From Candidatus Woesearchaeota archaeon (GTDB lineage: Archaea > Nanobdellota > Nanobdellia > Woesearchaeales > GCA-2686295): 64,000 nt of DNA. Positions within the stretch are counted from its first letter, which is position 1; each line of letters begins with the position of its first letter. Below the pieces are notes generated by a model that saw only the letters and a list, made by a program, of their open reading frames with translations, ran no database searches and had not been told where the DNA came from. The translations under genes were made by a program, and so were the position numbers. The stretch is from positions 1 to 64,000 of the forward strand of contig CALDOJ010000007.1 of the NCBI GenBank assembly GCA_937912225.1. Reading direction: 5' to 3'. This document shows positions 58,255-64,000 of this stretch, in pieces.

Positions 58255-58854
58255 TTAATACTTAGAAATCCTGTTCAGTCTTATTTTAGAAACAGGCATT
58301 CTCTCAAAATTAACAAGATCATCATGAGTTTTAACATCTGCAAGTTCTAACATTGCTAAAAATTTTGTAAATACTTTCACTGTCGCTTTTGTATCACCCA
58401 TAGCTCTATGTGCTTGATCATTTTGCACTTCAAACATTTCACACAAATCTCCAAGTCTTTTTCTAGGAAGATCAGGTAATAATCTGTTTGCAAGTTTTCT
58501 TGTACAAAGTTTTTGATTTCTCACCTCTTTATCTAAATACTTATTCACATTATAAGCTATAAATCCATAATCAAAAGTAGCGTTGTGTGCAACTAAAGTA
58601 CTATCTCCTAAGAAATCTAAAAACTCAGGCAATATTTCATGTACTCTTGGAGCATCTTTAACCATTTCGTCATTAATACCTGTGAGTCTTGTGATAAAAG
58701 AAGGAATATGCGTTTCTGGATTAATTAAAGTTTGGAATTCACCAACAACTCGATTGTTTTTTACTTTTACAGCCGCAATCTCGGTCATTTTGTGAATATA
58801 TTTAGATAGGCCAGTCGTTTCTATATCCACCACTACATATTCACTATCACTCAT
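58255..58854 (-). CDS. DnaQ/PolC-like 3'-5' exonuclease
   Basis: A 199-residue DEDDh exonuclease: Exo I VVVDIETTGL (Asp9, Glu11), Exo II LVAHNATFDYGF, and Exo III NDQAHRAMGDTKAT with the His and last Asp. It matches the exonuclease part of bacterial PolC/DnaQ and stands alone, so it may trim DNA ends or proofread in trans. Confidence 0.9.
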   Translation of the reverse strand: MSDSEYVVVDIETTGLSKYIHKMTEIAAVKVKNNRVVGEFQTLINPETHIPSFITRLTGINDEMVKDAPRVHEILPEFLDFLGDSTLVAHNATFDYGFIAYNVNKYLDKEVRNQKLCTRKLANRLLPDLPRKRLGDLCEMFEVQNDQAHRAMGDTKATVKVFTKFLAMLELADVKTHDDLVNFERMPVSKIRLNRISKY

Positions 58855-58973
58855 AGAATAGGAATTTCAATTATTCTTTAATAATTTTTCTATTCTGTCA
58901 TCGGAAGATTTTCGCAAAATTAATAAATGATAACCTTTCACGCAAACTAAAAACAATAAAAGGTGATTTTAAT

Positions 58974-59141
58974 ATGGCTGTAGAATTCGGAGAATTTAAA
59001 GGAAACAAAATGATTAAATTAGTTAGCGAACAAGACCAAGAAGGTAAATGGCCTTTTTCATTTGGAAGAATGAAAGCAAAATTAATTGTTGAAAACATTG
59101 ATGCAATTAAGAAGTTTGCAGAAGAAGAAAAAGAAGAATAA
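58974..59141 (+). CDS. small conserved-looking protein (55 aa)
   Basis: A 55-codon frame starting ATGGCTGTAGAATTC with AGGTGAT seven bases upstream. It encodes a compact strand-strand-helix protein (VEFGEFKGNKMIKLVSEQ, WPFSFGRMKAKLIVENIDAIKKFAEEE) with a final acidic run. It was missed by length filters, and a minus-strand shadow frame covers it. Not recognised, but codon use and ribosome site support it. Confidence 0.7.
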   Translation: MAVEFGEFKGNKMIKLVSEQDQEGKWPFSFGRMKAKLIVENIDAIKKFAEEEKEE

Positions 59142-59235
59142 ACAAACTTTTTCTATTATTTTTTTATTAATTCTATTTTCTTAACGATAAATTTTTATAC
59201 TTTTAATCTAAAAATCATACTAAGGGGTGTGTAGT

Positions 59236-59631
59236 ATGAATGACGCAAAAGAGAAAGTAGTTTTCATGATTGATTTGGACGGTACAATGTGGGCTGATAC
59301 GCCTAATGAAGAAGCTGCAACAAAAACATTAACTGCAGAAGTTCATCAAAATGCTGTTGAATGGGTTAATGAGCGTTATGATGAAGGCCACTATATTTGT
59401 TTCTTTACAGCTCGGTGGGATAAACTTCGAGAAGTTACAGAACAAAAATTAGAAAATATGAAAGTTAATTATCATCAACTTCTCATGGGCAAACCTCGAA
59501 TTAGACATACAGAATATGCAGGTTATCATTATATCGATAATTGTGCAATCATTCGAGCTAATCGATTTGAGGGTGCTTGGAGTGATTTGGTTAAAAAACA
59601 AATAGAAATACACACTTTCGAAAACGAATAA
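59236..59631 (+). CDS. HAD-like phosphatase, compact form
   Basis: A 131-residue protein: FMIDLDGTMW gives the HAD nucleophile motif, FFTARWDKLREVT motif II, and YHYIDNCAI replaces the final acidic motif with a single Asp. It has no cap domain, as in polysaccharide-linked HAD phosphatases. The frame starts with GTG at 59227, but GGGGTG precedes the ATG at 59236. Substrate unknown. Confidence 0.7.
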   Translation: MNDAKEKVVFMIDLDGTMWADTPNEEAATKTLTAEVHQNAVEWVNERYDEGHYICFFTARWDKLREVTEQKLENMKVNYHQLLMGKPRIRHTEYAGYHYIDNCAIIRANRFEGAWSDLVKKQIEIHTFENE

Positions 59632-59706
59632 AAACTACTTAATTGTCACTGGTTGGGAGCAAATTAGCAGTAAGAGTTATAAATAATTCTAACTTCCCAA
59701 AAAAGA

Positions 59707-61014
59707 ATGATAAATTTTATTAGAGCAAGTTTAGGTTATTCATTGCAACCAGATATGCGAAAAGTAAAACAAGCCAAAAAAAAAGGTCTGGTTGAAATTT
59801 TAACAAGAAAAGAATTTCAAGATAAAACAACTAAATTAATTGAACTCCAAGAATACCTGGAACAAGAAGAGTCAAAGAACGCATCAAAAAAACTCGAAGA
59901 AGTAGTAAAACAAACAATTTCTCTAAAAGTTAACCTCTTCCCCTTTCATTTATTTGCAAAAGACGAAAAAGAAAGATTAAATCGACAGAAAATTTATGCT
60001 GAAGAAAATTTAAGAATTGCTAAAGAAAAAGAAAAAGAAGCAGATGAAAGAATTGCTTTTTTAGAAAGTGATTTACCAAAGTATGTTTTAGTTAAAAACA
60101 CTTACTTAAAACCTACAAAAAAAGGAATTTCATATTTACCAGAAACAAAAACTATTAGAAAATTTGAAAAAGCAAAAAACTATATTTATAAAAACTATGA
60201 ATGTAATTCAAGAGATTTACACCTTATTTCTGCAATAATAGCAAAGCATTCAATAAGTTACGAAGCGTTCGATACTGCTTTAAAAGAAGTCAGAAAATTC
60301 TCAGAAACCAATTTTACAGATAGAAATCTTGCTGCAATAATATTAGCAGCAACAGGTCCAGAATCAGTAAAACTATTTGAAAAAGCAAGAGCAAAAATCA
60401 ATCAACATGAATGTACAAATGATTCAGACAGGAATATCGGCGGAGCAATACTTGCTTCAAAAGGAACAGATGCAATTAAATTATTTGACAAAACAATTCT
60501 GCTTGTTTCAGAATATAATTCTGATTTACACGATATGAATTTAGTAGCTGCAGTCTTAGCAGGAAAAGGAGAAGAATCAATTTACGATTATCAAAAAAGC
60601 AAAAAACTAATTGCAAAACAAGATTCGTCTAGAGATAGAAATGAAACTACAGACATATATTTTGGCGGAGCAATATTGGCAAATACAAGTACAAAAACTA
60701 AGTCACAATTTAAAGATGTGAACAAGAAAATGAACCAAGTTATTGTATGGAATTGTGAAGATAGAAATATAACTGCTGCATTGTTAACATTAGGAGGGCA
60801 GTTAGCATTTGATAAATTTAAATTTTACAAAAATAATGTTTGTTCAGATAATTCAATTAATGTTTCAACTTTAAATTATTTGTCAGGCATAATGACTATG
60901 CAAAAAAAAGATGTTTATTTAGTTGGATTATTAAATAAACCAGATATGCAATCTTCAATATTCGCACCAAAATCATCATATTATCAAACCCTAAATCCAT
61001 TTAGCCTTTTCTAA
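59707..61014 (+). CDS. hypothetical protein with internal repeats
   Basis: A 435-residue soluble protein. Residues about 60-120 are coiled coil (KDEKERLNRQKIYAEE...KEKEKEADERI). From about 165 to 385 there are five or six repeats of roughly 40 residues with (D/R)xNLAAIILAATGPESVKLFEKA, DRNIGGAILASKGTDAIKLFDK, DMNLVAAVLAGKGEESIYDYQKS and FGGAILANTSTKTKSQF. Repeats of this kind form a helical solenoid. Family not recognised. Confidence 0.65.
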   Translation: MINFIRASLGYSLQPDMRKVKQAKKKGLVEILTRKEFQDKTTKLIELQEYLEQEESKNASKKLEEVVKQTISLKVNLFPFHLFAKDEKERLNRQKIYAEENLRIAKEKEKEADERIAFLESDLPKYVLVKNTYLKPTKKGISYLPETKTIRKFEKAKNYIYKNYECNSRDLHLISAIIAKHSISYEAFDTALKEVRKFSETNFTDRNLAAIILAATGPESVKLFEKARAKINQHECTNDSDRNIGGAILASKGTDAIKLFDKTILLVSEYNSDLHDMNLVAAVLAGKGEESIYDYQKSKKLIAKQDSSRDRNETTDIYFGGAILANTSTKTKSQFKDVNKKMNQVIVWNCEDRNITAALLTLGGQLAFDKFKFYKNNVCSDNSINVSTLNYLSGIMTMQKKDVYLVGLLNKPDMQSSIFAPKSSYYQTLNPFSLF

Positions 61015-61150
61015 AAAAAAGAACAAATTTTTATCAAATAAGTTCTTATTATAAAAAAAACTTCAAAGTATCAGTTTTAAAAGAGATGAAAAGAAATTCA
61101 TGGGAAAAAATTAGAGAGCATTTATATAATCATCAAACATAATCAATAGA

Positions 61151-61795
61151 ATGGTTCTAAAAATATATTTCATTAGAAATGGAGAAACTGAAGCAAATAA
61201 GGCTTCTAGAACTACTGTTGGTGGTCGAAGTAATGATGATGCTAATCTAACAGATGAAGGTGTTTCTCAAGCAAAAGCTTTAGCTAACAGATTTCATGAA
61301 GAAAATATTGAGTTCGACTCAATCTATATTTCACCAGCCATAAGAGCACAACAAACAGCAAATTATTGTATTGAGGCTATGAATTCTAATCCTCCAGTTG
61401 TTGAGCTAAAACCAGCCCTTCTTGAGTTAAGTCAAGGCGATTGGGAAGGACTCCAAAAAGAAGATGTTTACAAAAGAAGATCAGTAATTGAAAATTTAAA
61501 AAAAGATTGTTGGAATTTCACACCAGGTAACAAAATAAAAGGTGAAAGTCAAAGAATGGTTTCAGAGAGGATAAAAAAGTTTGTTGATAAATTAGTACAA
61601 AAACATCCTAATGGAAGAATCGCATTATTCACGCACGCGTATCCAATAAAATTTTTCTTAGCAAATATTTTTGATTTAGATAAAACAACTGCGTATAAAA
61701 TTCCAGTTAATGAAACTAGTATAACAGTTCTCAGGTATGAAAATGAAGAATTTAAATTGGTAAAACAAAATGATTATTCTCATTTGGAAAATTAA
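61151..61795 (+). CDS. histidine phosphatase-family protein with Asn in place of the catalytic His
   Basis: A 214-residue protein of the phosphoglycerate mutase-like superfamily: IYFIRNGETEAN in place of RHGET, NLTDEGVSQAKALA, ISPAIRAQQTA (Arg65), and FTHAYPIK (His162). The catalytic His10, which carries the phosphate, is Asn (codon AAT), so normal phosphatase or mutase activity is unlikely; Arg9, Arg65 and His162 remain. It may have become a binding protein. It ends in a four-base overlap with the convergent rhodanese gene. Confidence 0.85.
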   Translation: MVLKIYFIRNGETEANKASRTTVGGRSNDDANLTDEGVSQAKALANRFHEENIEFDSIYISPAIRAQQTANYCIEAMNSNPPVVELKPALLELSQGDWEGLQKEDVYKRRSVIENLKKDCWNFTPGNKIKGESQRMVSERIKKFVDKLVQKHPNGRIALFTHAYPIKFFLANIFDLDKTTAYKIPVNETSITVLRYENEEFKLVKQNDYSHLEN

Positions 61796-62172
61796 GAATC
61801 ATTCCAAGTATTAAATCCACCATCCAAATCATAGACTTTCTTAAAACCTAAATCTTTCATAGCAGATAATGCTAAAGCAGATCTGTGTCCGCTCCTACAA
61901 TAGATTAAGTAAGTTTTATTTTTATCTAGAACGTTTAATCGCTTTGTAAATAAAGCATCATAAAAATCAATTAAAACTGAATCTTCAATATGTCCTTCTT
62001 CATATTCTTCAGGCGTTCTAATATCTAAAATAATCAAATCTTTTTTTGAAGAAATTAATTTTTTTGCTTTTTTACAAGTTATTAATTCAAAGAAAGAAGA
62101 TTTAGATATTCCAAGTAATGAAGTTAAAGTAGATATGCTAACAACAATCTTCTTAAAAATAATACTGGTCAT
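61792..62172 (-). CDS. rhodanese domain protein
   Basis: A 126-residue protein with a hydrophobic N-terminus (1-22, possible anchor) and a rhodanese domain: LIILDIRTPEEYEEGHIEDSVLIDF and the active loop YCRSGHRS with Cys92, then a DLDGGFNTW end. Rhodaneses carry sulfane sulfur on that Cys. Possible sulfur donor or carrier; no partner gene is adjacent in the same direction. Confidence 0.9.
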   Translation of the reverse strand: MTSIIFKKIVVSISTLTSLLGISKSSFFELITCKKAKKLISSKKDLIILDIRTPEEYEEGHIEDSVLIDFYDALFTKRLNVLDKNKTYLIYCRSGHRSALALSAMKDLGFKKVYDLDGGFNTWNDS

Positions 62173-62308
62173 TTAAATAAAAAACAGAATTCAATATAAA
62201 AAAGTAACTATTGTTTTAAATAATTCATTCTAAAAACTTGAAGAGAAAAACTAGCAAATAATAGATCAAGTAAAGATTTATAAATAAATTCTACTTCCCA
62301 GTAGTAAA

Positions 62309-62947
62309 ATGGTATCAAAAAATAATCCTGTTTTAAACAGCAGACAACAAAAAAATCCTATGCGTAGAGTACAAAGAGGACATACTCTAACTCAAAGGAT
62401 GAATGGTTTACCAACAACCAAATATTACAACGAATTTTTAACATACTTACAAGAAGATCCAATGGCAAAAGATGTTGCAACGGGAAGAGGTTCTTATGTA
62501 GGAATGGTTGATCAAATTAAACCTAAACTTGACGGAATGAAAAAATTTTTCAGTCCTAAAAAAGATTTAGAATACGATCACATGTTAGGAGAAGTTTCAG
62601 ATTCAATAAATTCCATCGGACTAAGCGATGTAGATCCAAGTTATGTTTCAACAGAAGGTATGAGAGATAAATTTAGAGGATTACCATCAATAATTGCACA
62701 CACAGTATTACCTGCAGCTGCAATTTGGGGTGGAATGAACTATGATATGATCGTTGGTGAACAAGCCGCTTATGTGGCAAATGCAGTTACTGCATCATTA
62801 GTGTTCCTGGGAGCAGTACCTATTGCACTCAGAGGAATTTATGCAAAATACGCACAAGATGAAGCAGATCATTTTGAAAAAATTGCTTTATCAACAGATA
62901 CATTCTTACAAGATACTTATCAAGCAATAGTAGACTCAAGAAAATAA
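62309..62947 (+). CDS. membrane protein with two spans
   Basis: A 212-residue protein with a basic polar N-terminus, a helical middle, and two hydrophobic segments at about 127-142 and 154-176 (AYVANAVTASLVFLGAVPIAL), ending in a polar helix. Not recognised. TATA (GATTTATAAATAA) is about 25 bases before the ATG. Confidence 0.6.
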   Translation: MVSKNNPVLNSRQQKNPMRRVQRGHTLTQRMNGLPTTKYYNEFLTYLQEDPMAKDVATGRGSYVGMVDQIKPKLDGMKKFFSPKKDLEYDHMLGEVSDSINSIGLSDVDPSYVSTEGMRDKFRGLPSIIAHTVLPAAAIWGGMNYDMIVGEQAAYVANAVTASLVFLGAVPIALRGIYAKYAQDEADHFEKIALSTDTFLQDTYQAIVDSRK

Positions 62948-62987
62948 AGTTTACTAATTTATTTTTTTAATTTTAATAATTATTTAA

Positions 62988-63626
62988 CTATAAAACAAAA
63001 TATTCTTCACCAGTAAATTCTGGAAATTCAAAATCTTCGTGGTATGGGTCGGGTCTTTGTAATAACTCTTGATAATCAATTCCAAAATCTTTTACCAATG
63101 TTTTAGCAATTGATAAATGCATATTTGCATGATCAGGATAAGCACCCCAAAGAAGATTTGAAATATCATATTCTAAAAAAGCGAGTTCTTTTGCAACATC
63201 ATTTAATTCACAGGCAGGGTCAATACCAAATTCGTCAGAAATTAATTTCGCATCATATACAAATTCTGTTGCTTTTGCTAATTTATTTTCACGCATACAA
63301 CTATCTGCTTTCAAAACATATGAATTAAAGATTGAATCGCAATTAGCGTTTGTTATTTCTGTTGCATAATCAGATGTACCACTATTAGAAGAATCATCTA
63401 ACACAGTATTTAAAGCATCAACATAAGCTGCCAAATCATTTATTACAACTTCAAGTCGCTTTGAGTCAACAAGATTAGATTCTGCTTCAATAAGTAAAGA
63501 ATCCATCACCATATTCATAGAATCTAATTCATCAAGTCGTTCATATTGTGATTTAATATTATATAACATGTATGAACAACCAACCAAACACACAGCAAGT
63601 ATTCCATTAAAAAGTTTATTTTTCAT
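62988..63626 (-). CDS. hypothetical signal-anchored protein
   Basis: A 212-residue protein with an N-terminal hydrophobic segment containing a Cys (FNGILAVCLVGCSYMLY, lipoprotein-like VGCS) followed by a helical, acidic external region with three more cysteines. Not recognised. It is probably exported and anchored by the N-terminus. TATA lies at about 63651-63659. Confidence 0.6.
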   Translation of the reverse strand: MKNKLFNGILAVCLVGCSYMLYNIKSQYERLDELDSMNMVMDSLLIEAESNLVDSKRLEVVINDLAAYVDALNTVLDDSSNSGTSDYATEITNANCDSIFNSYVLKADSCMRENKLAKATEFVYDAKLISDEFGIDPACELNDVAKELAFLEYDISNLLWGAYPDHANMHLSIAKTLVKDFGIDYQELLQRPDPYHEDFEFPEFTGEEYFVL

Positions 63627-63775
63627 ATTTTAAAAAAAGTAATCAAGAAATCTATATATAGTTTTTGCGAATCAAACCAATTTATAACTTAAAATCAAAA
63701 GATTTTCAACTTTTTTGACAACAAACTTAGTAAAAAATAATAAATTTTTTAAAGACTGTTACCATTTAAGACAAT

Positions 63776-64000
63776 ATGAAATTTGAAAAGCTTGAATTAA
63801 ATTATATAAAAAATCTATTGCACAATGTTTTTGGGAACGGTAGGTTGATAGGAGATCTTGGACATGAAAAGTGTATTCATGGTTATGCAGTTTTTGAAGA
63901 AAGACTAGATCATGATAAAGAAGGAGTAGGTTCAATTTTTTTTGATTTAAAAAAATATGAACCTTCAAAAACCCCTGGTTTAATTTCTGAAAATAATTAT
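63776..64000 (+). CDS. partial gene running off the window
   Basis: An open frame of 75 codons from the ATG at 63776 to the last base of the window without a stop. It reads MKFEKLELNYIKNLLHNVFG and later VGSIFFDLKKYEPS, an alpha/beta pattern. No shorter frame competes. Family not recognised; the 3' part is missing. Confidence 0.55.
   Translation, partial: MKFEKLELNYIKNLLHNVFGNGRLIGDLGHEKCIHGYAVFEERLDHDKEGVGSIFFDLKKYEPSKTPGLISENNY

Noticed and set aside
58898..59098. Leftward 66-residue frame
   Set aside because: It is the shadow of the 55-residue rightward gene with the better ribosome site.
1..64000. CRISPR array, insertion sequence or prophage
   Set aside because: No regularly spaced repeats, transposase or block of viral structural genes was seen; the GP88-like gene is isolated.

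Overview
The window reads as a chromosome segment of a small-genome, AT-rich archaeon, most likely of the DPANN group (Woesearchaeota/Pacearchaeota-like). Archaeal markers are transcription factor B, RNA polymerase subunit L, ribosomal protein eL33, an archaeal-type prolyl-tRNA synthetase, XerA, a METTL5-type RNA methyltransferase and a tRNA-Tyr with a C1-G72 pair and an intron. TATA boxes about 25 bases before many ATG codons point to leaderless transcripts, with GGTGAT-type ribosome sites elsewhere. The DPANN placement is an inference from gene content and base composition judged by eye; nothing was searched against a database.

Layout. 1-6.1 kb: Nudix hydrolase, CheD-like protein, macro-domain protein, then a leftward operon with six tandem copies of one unknown family. 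6.2-9.4 kb: small unknown genes, a PHA-granule-regulator-like protein and a YkgJ-type cysteine cluster protein. 9.4-16.1 kb: a tight leftward operon of eleven genes: degenerate HD-GYP protein, two membrane proteins, three tandem CrtO-like proteins, a membrane HExxH protease, an ADP-ribosyltransferase-like protein, an unknown, a Tat-exported TraB/ChaN-like protein and a GNAT. A PIN-domain gene diverges from it. 17-30 kb: BofA-like and DUF5679 proteins, proS, a 993-residue secreted protein, tfb, gpmI, a ureohydrolase/HAD pair, a GP88-like protein, a Tat-exported L,D-transpeptidase and the tRNA. 30-42 kb: a structured-RNA candidate, a radical SAM/SPASM enzyme paired with a duplicated Gly-rich protein, an ArsB-like transporter, a two-component system, XerA between inverted repeats, and PadR. 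42-64 kb: a poly-cysteine leader ahead of cysE-cysK, rpoL, TrmB regulator, queuosine-precursor transporter, eL33, a thiol-redox trio, metallophosphoesterase, U32 peptidase, a PspC/LiaF envelope cluster, exonuclease, a histidine phosphatase lacking its catalytic His, rhodanese and several unknowns.

The strongest new signal is the 18-codon leaderless ORF at 42552-42608. Six of its last seven codons are Cys, it overlaps a hairpin plus T-run, and it sits just before the cysteine biosynthesis genes, which is the architecture of a cysteine-sensing attenuator. Next are the eleven-gene operon, the radical SAM/Gly-rich pair, the six-copy gene array and a compact three-way-junction RNA next to tRNA-Tyr.
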